Under the pieces are notes generated by a model. That model searched no databases. It saw only the letters and a list, made by a program, of their open reading frames with translations, and was not told the origin of the DNA. This document shows positions 50,452 through 61,714 of a stretch of DNA of 64,000 nt, piece after piece. This DNA comes from Motilibacter aurantiacus (GTDB lineage: Bacteria > Actinomycetota > Actinomycetes > Motilibacterales > Motilibacteraceae): the NCBI RefSeq assembly GCF_011250645.1, contig NZ_JAANNO010000007.1:70635-134634 (forward strand), written 5' to 3'. Numbering within the stretch: the first letter of the stretch is position 1; every line of letters begins with the position of its first letter. Position numbers and translations under genes: made by a program.

Positions 50452-51781
50452 GCGTCCAGTCCTCCACCCGCGCCGACATCCCCTCGACGCGGCCGGGGAC
50501 GTACGCCGCGGCGAGCACCGTGCTGCGGGCCGCGAGCACCGCGGTCACCAGCACCGGCCCCCCGAGGGCGGCGAGCGGTGCCCACGCCAGCGCGTCGTAC
50601 CACGGCAGCACGTAGGGCGCGGCCAGCACGTACGCGAGCGCGAGCAGCAGCCAGACCCGGGCCGCCTGCTGCTCGCGGCGCTCCCCGGCCGGCGGCAGCA
50701 GCCGGTGCAGCGCGAGGGCCAGCAGGAGGGCGAGCGCCGCCGCAGCGCAGCGGGTGAGCCAGCGCGACGTGCCGAAGCCGAGCGGCCCGTCCAGCGCGTG
50801 GGCGACCGGCCCCCAGGGCGACGCGAGCGACACCAGCTGGGAGGCCGGGCCGAGCCGGTCCAGCGCGTTCGGGCCCGCCAGGGCGTACGCGACGGCGAGG
50901 GTGGCCACGCCGCCGGCCGCCGCGCTCAGCAGCGCGCGGGCGTCGCGGCGCAGCGCCCACGCCACCCCGAGCGCGGCCAGGGCGAAGGGAAGCTTGATCG
51001 CGACGGCGAGGGCCAGCAGCACGCCCGCAGCGACGTGCCTTCGCCGGGCGAGCGCGGCCAGCGCGCCGACCGCCGGCAGCACGGCGAGGGCGTCGACGTG
51101 CGCGCCGGCGACCAGGGTCCAGAGCAGCAGCGGGTTCAGCGCCCACAGCAGCAGCGGCATCGGGTCACCCGGCCGGAGCCGCGACAGCAGCAGTCCGGTT
51201 CCCCAAAACCCGATTCCTGAAGTCAGCGACAGCAACCACACGGTGAGCGCGAGGTCGTCGCCGGCCACGCGGGAGGCGATCATCTGCACGCCGGTGGCCA
51301 CCGGCCCGTACACCGACGGCGTCGACCGCCAGGGGTCCCGGACGGCGCTGGCCACCGGGTCCGCGTCCCCGGCGAACTGGTCCGGCGGGGTGAGGTACGG
51401 GTCGCCGCCGAGGGCCGCGATCCGGCCGTAGGAGGCGTAGCTGAGGTGGTCGGCGGAGCCCATGGGCGGCACGCACACGAGCGCCGCAGTGCAGATCGCC
51501 GAAGCCACGAGCAGGCGTCGGGGCGACGGGCGCCAGCCCCGGACGACGGCCGCGGCCGCGCAGCCGAGGCCCGCGGCGCCGGCCGCGAGGGCGCACACCA
51601 GCAGCACGGTCACGAGCCCGGAGCTCGCGCCGGCGTCGAGCGCGTAGGGCGGCAGCGGCCCGAGCTCGCCGAGGGGCGGCTGGGTGGCCGACGTGCCGAG
51701 CACCCCGGTGAGCAGCACCAGGGCGACGCTCACCAGGGCCCCGGCGACCCCCGCGCCGCCGAGCCGTGCCGGGGAGGTCAC
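50324..51781 (-). CDS. MptB-like polyprenol-phosphate mannosyltransferase
   Basis: A 485-aa GT-C membrane glycosyltransferase with about twelve helices. The first outer loop has SADHLSYASYGRIAALGGDP, with the catalytic acidic Asp, followed by RDPWRSTPSVYGPVATGVQM, both close to patterns in mycobacterial alpha-1,6-mannosyltransferases MptA/MptB. The GTG start at 51781 is 5 bp beyond the stop of the GT2 gene, and there is no ribosome site, so translation is likely coupled. The C-terminal 45 residues are antisense to the end of the neighbouring gene. Confidence 0.85.
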   Translation of the reverse strand: MTSPARLGGAGVAGALVSVALVLLTGVLGTSATQPPLGELGPLPPYALDAGASSGLVTVLLVCALAAGAAGLGCAAAAVVRGWRPSPRRLLVASAICTAALVCVPPMGSADHLSYASYGRIAALGGDPYLTPPDQFAGDADPVASAVRDPWRSTPSVYGPVATGVQMIASRVAGDDLALTVWLLSLTSGIGFWGTGLLLSRLRPGDPMPLLLWALNPLLLWTLVAGAHVDALAVLPAVGALAALARRRHVAAGVLLALAVAIKLPFALAALGVAWALRRDARALLSAAAGGVATLAVAYALAGPNALDRLGPASQLVSLASPWGPVAHALDGPLGFGTSRWLTRCAAAALALLLALALHRLLPPAGERREQQAARVWLLLALAYVLAAPYVLPWYDALAWAPLAALGGPVLVTAVLAARSTVLAAAYVPGRVEGMSARVEDWTLTGRRDVAPWLGWLAVAALLGWAAQRLRRAPGRGRSPRAGTG

Positions 51782-51785
51782 CGGC

Positions 51786-52559
51786 TCAGCGCCGCGCCAG
51801 CGACCGGGCACGCCCCGCCACGTCGCCGACCGTGTCGCGCAGCGGGAAGGCGCCGCGCTCGCGCAGCGCGCGGGCCACGTCCCGCCACTGCCGGGCACGG
51901 TGCAGCTGCCCGCGCCAGTCGTTGCCGGTGGCGCGGTGGCGCAGCTCCACGTCCACCTCGCGCACCCGCAGCCCGCGGCGGAGCAGGTCCACGGTCAGCC
52001 CGGCCTCCACGCCGAACCCGGACGCCAGCGGCAGCCCGGCCTCGAACGCCTCGCGGGTCAGGGCCCGCTGGCCGGACAGCGGCTGGCGGGCCTCCCAGCC
52101 CGTGGCCTGCCGGATGCCGTCCCGCGCGAGCCGGACCACGAAGCCGAGGCCGCCCGCGCTCGTGCCGTCGTCGCGCGTCTGCGCCGGCAGCACGCCGATC
52201 GTCATGTCGGCCGCTCCGCTGGCCACCGGGCCGAGCAGCGGTGCCGCCCCGGCCGCGCTCGCGCCGAGGTCCGCGTCGAGCAGCAGCAGGTGGCGGCGCA
52301 CGCCCTCGCGGCGGTCCAGCGCGCGCACGAGCTCGGCCCCGGTCTCCAGTGCCGCAGCCTTCCCCCGGTTGCGGGCGTGCCGGACGACGAGCGCGCCCGC
52401 CTCCTCGGCGACGCGGGCGGTCGCGTCCTCCGAGCCGTCGTCCACGACCACGACGACGTCGACCCCGGGCAGCGCGGCGGCAGCCCGCACCGTGCCGGCG
52501 ACCCGCTCGCCCTCGTCGTGGGCCGGGACGACGACCGCGAAGGGCAGGGAGTCGCTCAC
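51786..52559 (-). CDS. GT2 glycosyltransferase
   Basis: A 257-aa soluble GT-A glycosyltransferase. Residues near the N-terminus have VVVPAHDEGERVAGTVRAAA and VVVVDDGSEDATARV, then LLLLDADLGASAAG with the metal-binding DAD. The C-terminal half has QPLSGQRALTREAFEAGLPL and ASGFGVEAGLTVDLLRRGLR. It resembles dolichol-phosphate-sugar and glucosyl-glycerate synthases; the sugar is unknown. GTG 52559. It is directly upstream of, and coupled to, the MptB-like gene, so it may supply its lipid-linked sugar donor. Confidence 0.85.
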   Translation of the reverse strand: MSDSLPFAVVVPAHDEGERVAGTVRAAAALPGVDVVVVVDDGSEDATARVAEEAGALVVRHARNRGKAAALETGAELVRALDRREGVRRHLLLLDADLGASAAGAAPLLGPVASGAADMTIGVLPAQTRDDGTSAGGLGFVVRLARDGIRQATGWEARQPLSGQRALTREAFEAGLPLASGFGVEAGLTVDLLRRGLRVREVDVELRHRATGNDWRGQLHRARQWRDVARALRERGAFPLRDTVGDVAGRARSLARR

Positions 52560-52777
52560 GGCGGACAGGCTAGTTCGCCGGCCCCGGGCCGCCCGCGCGC
52601 CGCTCCAGCCGCGCCCGCAGCCCCTCGAGGGACAGCGCCGCGCCTGCGCGAGCCGCTCCCCGTCGTCGCGCACGAGCCGGCAGCTCGCCGCGGCCCCTGG
52701 GCTGGGCGGCCGGACGGTGCCGGGGTGGCCGGACGGTGCGGCCGGGGACGCCCCTCCGGCCGGGGCAGGATGAGGCC

Positions 52778-53572
52778 ATGGACATCTCGCTCTCCGGTAA
52801 GACGGCATTCGTCAGCGGCTCGACACAGGGCATCGGCAAGGCCATCGCCTCCGGCCTGGCGGCCGCCGGTGCGCAGGTCGTCGTCAACGGCCGCGACCGC
52901 GGCCGGGTCGACGCGGTCGTGGCCGAGCTCCGCGACCGGGTGCCCGGCGCCGGGGTGCGCGGGGTCGCCGCCGACGTGGCCACCGCGGACGGCGTCGAGC
53001 GCCTCGTGCAGGAGCTGCCGGCCGTCGACATCCTGGTCAACAACCTCGGCATCTTCGGCCCGAGGCCGGTGCTGGAGGTGAGCGACGAGGAGTGGCTGCG
53101 CTACTTCGAGGTCAACGTGCTGTCGGGCATCCGGCTCGCCCGGGCGTACCTGCCGGGCATGACCGAGCGCGGCTGGGGGCGGGTGCAGTTCCTCGCCAGC
53201 GACTCGGCCGTCGTCATCCCGGCCGAGATGGTGCACTACGGCGTCACCAAGACCGCGCTGCTCGGGGTGTCGCGCGGACTGGCGAAGGCCGTTGCAGGAA
53301 CCGGGGTGACGGTGAACACGGTGGTCGCGGGCCCGACGAGGACCGAGGGCGTCGAGACGTTCGTCGGCGAGCTCGTCGGCACCGGCCTCGAGTGGGAGGA
53401 GGCCGAAGCCCGCTTCATGCGTGAGCACCGGCCGAACTCCCTGCTGCGGCGCCTCATCCGCCCGGAGGAGATCGCCAGCATGGTGGTCTACCTGAGCTCC
53501 GAGCAGGCGTCGGCGACGACCGGAGGGGCGCTGCGGGTGGACGGCGGCTACGTCGACGCGATCCTGCCCTGA
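52778..53572 (+). CDS. Short-chain dehydrogenase/reductase
   Basis: A 264-aa classical SDR oxidoreductase. The nucleotide-binding motif is [20 protein letters not shown], followed by [13 protein letters not shown], the catalytic Ser in [10 protein letters not shown], and YGVTK with catalytic Tyr and Lys. The end has [13 protein letters not shown]. The substrate is unknown. ATG 52778 is preceded by AGGATGAGG. Its stop lies 46 bp before arcA, so these two may be co-transcribed. Confidence 0.93.
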   Translation: MDISLSGKTAFVSGSTQGIGKAIASGLAAAGAQVVVNGRDRGRVDAVVAELRDRVPGAGVRGVAADVATADGVERLVQELPAVDILVNNLGIFGPRPVLEVSDEEWLRYFEVNVLSGIRLARAYLPGMTERGWGRVQFLASDSAVVIPAEMVHYGVTKTALLGVSRGLAKAVAGTGVTVNTVVAGPTRTEGVETFVGELVGTGLEWEEAEARFMREHRPNSLLRRLIRPEEIASMVVYLSSEQASATTGGALRVDGGYVDAILP

Positions 53573-53618
53573 GCCTGCGGCAGGTGATCGTCCGGCGGGC
53601 GCGGGGAAGGAGGCCGGG

Positions 53619-54872
53619 ATGGCGTACGTCGACAGCGAGGTGGGGCGGCTGCGGACCGTCCTGCTGCACCGCCCCGGGCCCGAGCTGGCCCGGCTGACCC
53701 CGCGCAACAACGACGCGCTGCTGTTCGACGGGATCCCCTGGGTCGCGCGGGCGCAGGACGAGCACGACGCCTTCGCGGAGGCGCTGCGCACGCGGGGCGT
53801 CGAGGTCCTCACCCTCGACGCCCTGCTCGAGGAGGCGCTCGCCTCCCCCGCCGCCCGGGAGGAGGCGATCACCGCCGCGGTGGACGGGCCGGGGCTGGGG
53901 GACTCGCTGCGCCGCTGCGTGCGCGGGCACCTCGAGGGGCTGCACCCGCACGACCTCACGGTCGCGCTGGTCGCCGGCCTGCTCGCGGAGGAGGTGCCGG
54001 CCGGGACCGGCCTGGTGGCACGGCTCCTGGAGCCGCACGACTTCGTCCTGGCCCCGCTGCCGAACCTGCTCTTCACCCGCGACTCCAGCGTGTGGGTCGG
54101 GGACCGGGTGGCGGTGACGCGGCTCGCCATGCCCGCCCGGGCGCGTGAGACGACGCTCACCCGGGTGCTCTACACCCACCACCCCCGCTTCGCCGGCGCC
54201 CGGCACGTCTACGACCCGGCGGACGAGCCGCTCGAGGGCGGGGACGTGCTGCTGCTCGGCCCGGGCGTGGTCGCCGTCGGCACCGGCGAGCGCACCACCC
54301 CGGCCGGCGTCGAGCGGCTGGCCCTCCGGCTGCTCTCGCAGGGGCTGGCCCACACCGTCCTCGCCGTCCCCGTCGCCCAGCGGCGGGCGACCATGCACCT
54401 GGACACGGTCTGCACGATGGTCGACCGCGACGCCGTGGTGATGTACCCGGGCGTCGCGCACTCGCTGGAGGCGTACACCGTCACCGGGGGCGACGAGCCC
54501 GGCGCGCTGCGGGTCGAGGGGCCGCGCCCGTTCCTCGAGGCCGCCGCGGACGCGATGGGGCTGGAGCGGCTGCGGGTGATCGACACGGGCCTGCACCCGG
54601 TCGTCGCCGAGCGCGAGCAGTGGGACGACGGCAACAACACGCTCGCGATCGCCCCCCGCGTGTGCGTGGCCTACGAGCGCAACACCGAGACGAACGCGCG
54701 TCTGGAGAAGGCCGGGATCGAGGTCGTCGCGATCGCCGGCAGCGAGCTGGGAAGCGGCCGGGGCGGGCCGCGCTGCATGTCGTGCCCGGTCGAGCGGGAG
54801 CCGCTGGGAGCCGGCGCGGCGACCTCGGGGGCCGGGGCGCGGGGGCTGCAACCGCCGGCTGGGGCAGCCTGA
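53619..54872 (+). CDS. arcA: Arginine deiminase
   Basis: A 417-aa enzyme that converts arginine to citrulline and ammonia. Family signatures are [33 protein letters not shown] with the catalytic His, and CMSCPVERE with the catalytic Cys near residue 388. The length is typical. There is no arcB, arcC or arcD next to it, so it may act in nitrogen release or acid resistance rather than as a full energy pathway. ATG 53619 follows a strong GGAAGGAGG. The last about 25 residues are Gly/Ala-rich and extend beyond the family core. Confidence 0.95.
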   Translation: MAYVDSEVGRLRTVLLHRPGPELARLTPRNNDALLFDGIPWVARAQDEHDAFAEALRTRGVEVLTLDALLEEALASPAAREEAITAAVDGPGLGDSLRRCVRGHLEGLHPHDLTVALVAGLLAEEVPAGTGLVARLLEPHDFVLAPLPNLLFTRDSSVWVGDRVAVTRLAMPARARETTLTRVLYTHHPRFAGARHVYDPADEPLEGGDVLLLGPGVVAVGTGERTTPAGVERLALRLLSQGLAHTVLAVPVAQRRATMHLDTVCTMVDRDAVVMYPGVAHSLEAYTVTGGDEPGALRVEGPRPFLEAAADAMGLERLRVIDTGLHPVVAEREQWDDGNNTLAIAPRVCVAYERNTETNARLEKAGIEVVAIAGSELGSGRGGPRCMSCPVEREPLGAGAATSGAGARGLQPPAGAA

Positions 54873-55001
54873 CCGGGAGCCGGGATGGAGTGACCCGAGC
54901 GCTGCAGACGGGGGATGCAGCAGCGCCCGGGCCGGTTCTCGACCCTACTAGCAAGACCGCCCCAACGGTCGCCCCGACTCCACGAACGCCCCGTCCGTAG
55001 C

Positions 55002-55017
55002 TGTGACGTGAGTCACA
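55002..55017. promoter_or_regulatory. CRP/GlxR-type site TGTGA-N6-TCACA in a convergent gap
   Basis: TGTGACGTGAGTCACA is a perfect match to the CRP/GlxR consensus TGTGA-N6-TCACA. It lies between arcA (ends at 54872) and the SEC-C gene (ends at 55079), that is, downstream of both. No gene start is next to it, so it may serve an unannotated RNA or antisense transcript, or be a chance match. Confidence 0.6.
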
Positions 55018-55078
55018 TCATGGTAACGGGCCAGCGAGGCGGTGCCGATGTTGGTACAAGCGCACTAACTCGATGGAG

Positions 55079-56041
55079 TCAGCGCAGGGTGAGCTGGCGT
55101 CCCTGCAGCCCTGCGCGGGCCTTGCGCTCGGCGGCCGAGAGCGCGGTGGTGGACGCCAGCGCTGCGTCGAGCCGGGCACGCAGCGCCGCGGCCTCGTCCT
55201 CGACCGCGTCCGCGCCGGTGCCGAGCGGGATGTCCCAGACCGGCACCAGCAGCCCGTGCGCGCGGAACGTGCCGAGCAGCCGCGTCCCCGTGCCGACCCC
55301 GTCCTCGCCGGCCGCGCGCAGCCGCGCGAGCCCGTCGAGCAGCGCCTCCTCGTCCTCCGGCAGCGCCCAGCGCAGGTGCTCCCGCTCGCCCATCCGGCAC
55401 CAGTACGCCGCCTGCACCGACACCAGGCGCACGGTCGGGGTCGCGGCGGCGTTCGCCCGGTCGACGGCGGCCCGCAGCCCCTCGCCGGAGAGCGCCGCCT
55501 CCACCTCGGGAGCGTCCTCGCCGGCCTCGGGCATCCAGAACCCGAACCCCTCGTGGACCGTCACCTCGAGCGGGGCGTCGGCGGCCAGCAGGTCCTGCAG
55601 CCGGGGGCCGGGGCCGGGCAGGCCCTCCGGCGGGACCGGGGTGCCGGGCTCGGCCTCGAGCGCGCGCAGCAGCGCGGCCGCCACGTCGCGGCTCGGGTCG
55701 CCGGAGCCGCCCTGCACCTGCAGCGCCACGAACACGTGCCCGTCGGCCCGGACGTACGCCGGCCAGGCCATGGGCAGCACGGTCGCCACGGACACCTGAC
55801 GCTCGGGGGCGTCCACCAGCCGCAGCGGCGCGGTCGCGGCGGGCACGACCTCGCGCAGCGCCACCCAGTCCGGCTCGCCGGCCAGCCCCTCGAAGGGGCG
55901 GGTGACGAGGCGTACGGACTCCCGGGCCGCGGCCTTGCCGTGGCACGCCTTGTAGCGCTTGCCGCTCCCGCAGGGGCAGGGCTGGCGGGGCCCGACGACG
56001 GGGACGTCGGTGTCGGGCGAGGAGGCGGGAGAGGTCGGCAT
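55079..56041 (-). CDS. SEC-C motif, DUF5926-type protein
   Basis: A 320-aa protein. The N-terminal SEC-C zinc motif CPCGSGKRYKACHGKA (about 22-38) is the one found at the end of SecA, where it binds zinc and SecB or ribosomal contacts. The remainder (about 45-320) matches the actinobacterial DUF5926 family with AAYWCRMGEREHLRWALPED and HEGFGFWMPEAGED. Role unknown. ATG 56041 was chosen; GTG 56047 is also possible. It is convergent with arcA. Confidence 0.88.
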   Translation of the reverse strand: MPTSPASSPDTDVPVVGPRQPCPCGSGKRYKACHGKAAARESVRLVTRPFEGLAGEPDWVALREVVPAATAPLRLVDAPERQVSVATVLPMAWPAYVRADGHVFVALQVQGGSGDPSRDVAAALLRALEAEPGTPVPPEGLPGPGPRLQDLLAADAPLEVTVHEGFGFWMPEAGEDAPEVEAALSGEGLRAAVDRANAAATPTVRLVSVQAAYWCRMGEREHLRWALPEDEEALLDGLARLRAAGEDGVGTGTRLLGTFRAHGLLVPVWDIPLGTGADAVEDEAAALRARLDAALASTTALSAAERKARAGLQGRQLTLR

Positions 56042-56076
56042 GGGCACCGAGGGTAGCCGTGCCGAACGCGCCCCGG

Positions 56077-56529
56077 TCAGCTGCGCAGGTGCCGCAGGGG
56101 GCGCAACCGCAGGGCGCGGTCGTCGAGGTCGATGCGCGCCCAGACCGTCGTCTCCGCGCCTTCCTCGACGACGCCCCAGTCGGTGGAGAGATCGCGCACG
56201 ATCCCGAGCCCGCGGCCGCCGTTGGCCGACGCGGACAGCGGGAGCACGCGGGGGCGGGTCGACGCCCCGCCGTCGGTCACCTGCAGCTCGATGCCGTGCT
56301 CAGCGAGGGCCCAGGTCACGCGGATCCGGCCGTCGGCCAGCGGGCGGGCGTGCTTGAGGGCGTTGCTGAGCAGCTCGGAGAGCACGAGCACGGAGTCCTC
56401 GACCACCGTGGGCGGCAGCCCCTGGGCGAGCAGCTCGGAGTGGGCCCGCTCGCGCGCCGCGGCGACACTCGTCGTGGCGTGCGGGACCAGGGTCATCGCA
56501 CTGGCGACCACCTCAGGTGACGCGAGCAC
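56077..56529 (-). CDS. RsbW-like ATP-binding anti-sigma factor or kinase
   Basis: A 150-aa GHKL ATPase. The N-box is LSELLSNALKHARPL, the G1 box VTDGGASTRP, and the G2 box GGRGLGIVRDLS. Such proteins bind or phosphorylate a STAS antagonist or hold a sigma factor. I chose GTG 56529 because AGGAGGG lies about 10 nt upstream; the frame continues to 56592. No STAS or sigma-factor gene lies next to it. The SpoIIE phosphatase at 36.2 kb is the opposing activity in this window but is 18 kb away. Confidence 0.88.
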   Translation of the reverse strand: MLASPEVVASAMTLVPHATTSVAAARERAHSELLAQGLPPTVVEDSVLVLSELLSNALKHARPLADGRIRVTWALAEHGIELQVTDGGASTRPRVLPLSASANGGRGLGIVRDLSTDWGVVEEGAETTVWARIDLDDRALRLRPLRHLRS

Positions 56530-56627
56530 CGGGTGCTCCCTCCTGCTCGGTACGGCCCTCTCTTCCCCCGCTCGGGTGACAGGAAACGGCACGGGCGCTC
56601 GTGCGCACGGCCGCAGCAGCCGCCGGG

Positions 56628-57635
56628 TCAGCCCCGGCCGGGCGTCTCGAGGTGTTTCTCAGCCTCTCTGCGGCTCTCTAGCGTCCGCGCTAGATCGGCC
56701 TCGACATCCCTAGCCGGCCGTCGGCCGGCCGTCTCAACGTAGTAGGCGGGCCGGCCCTGCGCCTGGGCGTAGAGCCGGCCGAGGTACTCCCCCAGCAGGC
56801 CCACGCAGAGCAGCTGCACCGAGCCGAGGAAGAGGACCGCGACCAGCACGGACGTCCAGCCGGGCACGACGTGGCCGGCGAGCCGGGCGGCGACCGCCCA
56901 GACCGCGAGCAGCGCGGACAGCGTGCTCACCCCGAGGCCGAGCCAGGTGGCGTAGCGCAGCGGGGACGCGGTGAACGCCGTGACGCTGTCGATGCCCAGC
57001 CGGATCATGCGGCCCAGCGGATAGTGGGTACGCCCGGCGGCCCGGGCCTCCCGCTCGTACGCGACGGTCGCGCTGGGGTAGCCGAGCCAGGGCACGAGCA
57101 GCCGGTAGACCGGGGCCCGCTCCGGCAGCGCGAGCAGGTCGTCCACGACCGGCCGGGTCATCAGCCGGTAGTCGCCGGCGTCGGGCTGGATGTCGCTGCC
57201 CGCGATGCGGCGCATGAGGCGGTAGTAGAGGCGCGCGGTGCCGCGCTTGAAGGCGGTGTCGACATCGCGCCGGGAGCGGACGGCGTAGACCACGTCCACG
57301 CCCTCGCGCGCGGCCGCCGCGACCAGGTCGCCGATGAGCTCGGGCGGGTCCTGCAGGTCGGCGTCGATGGTGACGACCAGGTCGCCGCGGGTGGCCGCCA
57401 GCCCCGCGCTGATCGCGGCCTGGTGCCCTGCGTTGCGCCGCAGCCGGAGCACGCGCAGCTGCGGCCAGCGCGCCGCCGCGTCCGCCAGCGCCTCCCGCGT
57501 CCCGTCGGTGCTCCCGTCGTCGACGGCCACCACCTCGTACGCCCCGTCGAGCCCGTCCAGCGCGCGCCGCGCCCGCTCCACGAAGAGCGGGAGCACGTCA
57601 CGCTCGTTGAAGACCGGGACGACCACGCTGAGCAC
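56628..57635 (-). CDS. GtrB-like GT2 glycosyltransferase with membrane anchor
   Basis: A 335-aa polyprenyl-phosphate sugar synthase-like enzyme. The GT-A domain (1-220) has VVVPVFNERDVLPLFVERAR, VVAVDDGSTDGTREAL, VVTIDADLQDPPELIGDL, and RSRRDVDTAFKRGTARLYYR. Two membrane helices follow (about 230-255 and 265-290), with LLGEYLGRLYAQAQGRPAYY near the C-terminus. Relatives attach glucose, glucosamine or mannose to undecaprenyl phosphate. GTG 57635. It lies between the RsbW-like gene and the second subtilase gene. Confidence 0.92.
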   Translation of the reverse strand: MLSVVVPVFNERDVLPLFVERARRALDGLDGAYEVVAVDDGSTDGTREALADAAARWPQLRVLRLRRNAGHQAAISAGLAATRGDLVVTIDADLQDPPELIGDLVAAAAREGVDVVYAVRSRRDVDTAFKRGTARLYYRLMRRIAGSDIQPDAGDYRLMTRPVVDDLLALPERAPVYRLLVPWLGYPSATVAYEREARAAGRTHYPLGRMIRLGIDSVTAFTASPLRYATWLGLGVSTLSALLAVWAVAARLAGHVVPGWTSVLVAVLFLGSVQLLCVGLLGEYLGRLYAQAQGRPAYYVETAGRRPARDVEADLARTLESRREAEKHLETPGRG

Positions 57636-57798
57636 CGGACCGCCTTCCAGCTGCTGACTTGCGCGCGACGATACCCGGCGGGGGCGGGACCTCCGGAAAC
57701 GATCATGAGGCCCGCCGGCCGCCCCTCGGGCGTGTCACCGGCGAGCCCCATGCTCGGGTCGCGACAGGGTGCGGCCGGTTGCCCCGGCCGCGGCAGCG

Positions 57799-59538
<1,740 letters not shown>

Positions 59539-59791
59539 GGGGCTCCTTGCGAGCGAAGGAAGCAGTGCACTGTGAGTCGCGGCGTGGTCGCAGCGAGCAA
59601 CCGTTAGGTGTAACCACCCAACCCGTCCATAATGTCCGGGATACGGGTGAGACGCTGGTCACTTCACCGCATTCTCGGGTTTGGACCGCCCGGGCGAGCG
59701 AGCTTGCAGGCGTGCGCGAGGATGCGACGGTGCACCGACCACAGCCGCCTCGCGCCGCCCGTCGACCGTCCCTCCAGCCCCCGGCCGAGTG

Positions 59792-61657
59792 ATGCAGGCG
59801 CTGCTCGGGACGCTCCTGGTCCTCACTGGCTGCCTGGCCCTGTGGGTGGCCGGCGCGGCACTGGCCCGGTCCCTGCGGGAAGGGCTCGTCCTCGCGGTCG
59901 CGGCCGGCGCTGTTGTCGTGGCCGTCGGCACCGAGCTGTTGAGCCTGGTGAACGGGCTCCGGCCGCTCCCGGTCGCCGCCCTCTGGGCCCTCGTGATCCT
60001 GGTCAGCGGCACGATCGCCTGGCGCCGCCGCGGCCAGCTGACCCGGTTGGCCAGGCGGTCCCTAGGGGCAGCACGAAGCGCGCGCCGCGTCGCGATGGGC
60101 ATGGCGCTCGCCGCCGTCGCACTGGCCGGCTCGACGCTGGTCGTGTCGATCGCCGCCCCGCCCAACAACTGGGACTCGATGACGTACCACATGCCTCGTG
60201 TCGCCCACTGGGCTGCGCAGGGCAATCTCGACTACTGGTCGACGGGCATCGACCGGCAACTGTGGACGACGCCGCTGAGCGAGTACGGCATCCTGCATCT
60301 CGTCCTGGCCAGCGGCACCGACAGGTCCGCCAACCTCGTCCAGTGGGTGTGCTTCCTCTGCGCCGCGATGCTCGCCTCGCTCATCGCACGGCAGCTGGGA
60401 CTCGGTGGACGCGGCCAGGCGATCGCCGCCCTCGTCGTCATGACGACCCCGATGGCCTTGGCCCAGGCGCCGACGACGCAGAACGACCTCGTGGTGGGCG
60501 TGATCGTGCTCGCAATCGTCTCCATCTGCCTGCGCCGACCGAGGCAGCAGGTGTGGGCCGACGGGCTGGTGCTGGCCGTCCTCGGCGCCGCCAGCTTCAT
60601 GGCCAAGCCCACTGCGCTGATCGTCGCGCCGTTCGGCCTGCTCTGGGTGTGGCGCCAGCTGCGCCTCTCCCCGGCCCGGCTGGTGCCCGTAGGCCTCATG
60701 ATCGTGGTCGCCTTCGCCGTGATGGCAGGCCCTTTCCTCGCCCGCAACACCGCTGAGTTCGACCGGCCGCTGGGTCCGTCGGAGTACCAGACAACGGTCC
60801 GCTCGCCGGGACTGGTGCCCACGGTCGAGAACGCCGTCCGGCTGATTGGGGTGAACGTCGGCACACCGCGCCCCGGCCTCAACGGACGCATCAGCCGGGC
60901 CATCAGAGAGGGCATGACGAAGGTCGGGCTCGACCCGGACGACCCACGGACGACATACCCGGGCACGCGGTTCGACGTCCCGTTCGGCCGCAGCGAGGAC
61001 ATCACGGGGAACGCGCTGCTGCTGATCCTGACGACAACCGCAGGGGCGGTGACCCTCCTCCGCCGGGACCTGCGCGCCAAGGCCGGCGTTTACGTCGGTC
61101 TGCTCACGGCCGCAACCGTGACCTTCTGCGTCGTTCTGACGTGGCAGCCATGGATCAACCGGCTCGCCCTGCCGCTCGCCTTGCTGAGCGCGCCGGTCGT
61201 CGCCGTCGCGGCCATCGGGGTGCTGCCACGCTGGCCCCGACGCGTCCTCGTCGCCGCCCTCGTCGCCGCGTCATTGCCGTGGGCGATCAATATCCAGGTC
61301 CGCAGCCTGGTCGGCTCGGCGTCCGTGCTGCAGGGGGACGACACGGCCGAGCGGTTCTATGCCAGGCCGCCGCTTTTCCAGCCGTACGTCACGACGCTCG
61401 CGCAGCTGCGCAAGAGCGGCCAGAGCAGGTTCGGGCTGGTTCAGGCGCTCGACGACTGGGAGTACCCCTGGTGGGCGCTGCAGCCGGCAGGCCCGGCCGG
61501 AAACCCGGCCATGATGCCTGTCGACATCACGGACACGCCCGCGACCGCCTGGGAGGACGCGGGGTTCGAGGTCGTGGTCTGCACGAGGCCGTGCACGCCG
61601 CCCACGGGCTGGACTGCCCGGGACATGGGTGCAGGCGTGACGCTCGTCTCCCGCTGA
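59792..61657 (+). CDS. GT-C membrane glycosyltransferase (GT39/ArnT-like)
   Basis: A 621-aa integral membrane protein with about twelve helices and a C-terminal soluble domain from about 510. The first outer loop has the signature PPNNWDSMTYHMPRVAHWA with the catalytic Asp, shared with polyprenol-dependent sugar transferases of the PMT/ArnT group. Helical blocks such as LPLALLSAPVVAVAAIGVLP follow. Substrate unknown. ATG 59792 is given (GTG 59789 overlaps it); I see no ribosome site. It is divergent from the subtilase gene and convergent with the methyltransferase gene. Confidence 0.85.
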   Translation: MQALLGTLLVLTGCLALWVAGAALARSLREGLVLAVAAGAVVVAVGTELLSLVNGLRPLPVAALWALVILVSGTIAWRRRGQLTRLARRSLGAARSARRVAMGMALAAVALAGSTLVVSIAAPPNNWDSMTYHMPRVAHWAAQGNLDYWSTGIDRQLWTTPLSEYGILHLVLASGTDRSANLVQWVCFLCAAMLASLIARQLGLGGRGQAIAALVVMTTPMALAQAPTTQNDLVVGVIVLAIVSICLRRPRQQVWADGLVLAVLGAASFMAKPTALIVAPFGLLWVWRQLRLSPARLVPVGLMIVVAFAVMAGPFLARNTAEFDRPLGPSEYQTTVRSPGLVPTVENAVRLIGVNVGTPRPGLNGRISRAIREGMTKVGLDPDDPRTTYPGTRFDVPFGRSEDITGNALLLILTTTAGAVTLLRRDLRAKAGVYVGLLTAATVTFCVVLTWQPWINRLALPLALLSAPVVAVAAIGVLPRWPRRVLVAALVAASLPWAINIQVRSLVGSASVLQGDDTAERFYARPPLFQPYVTTLAQLRKSGQSRFGLVQALDDWEYPWWALQPAGPAGNPAMMPVDITDTPATAWEDAGFEVVVCTRPCTPPTGWTARDMGAGVTLVSR

Positions 61658-61714
61658 CGTCCGCGACCGGGGCGGGTTCCGACGCGCCCCGGTCATGGGC
61701 CGGGCGACGACCGG

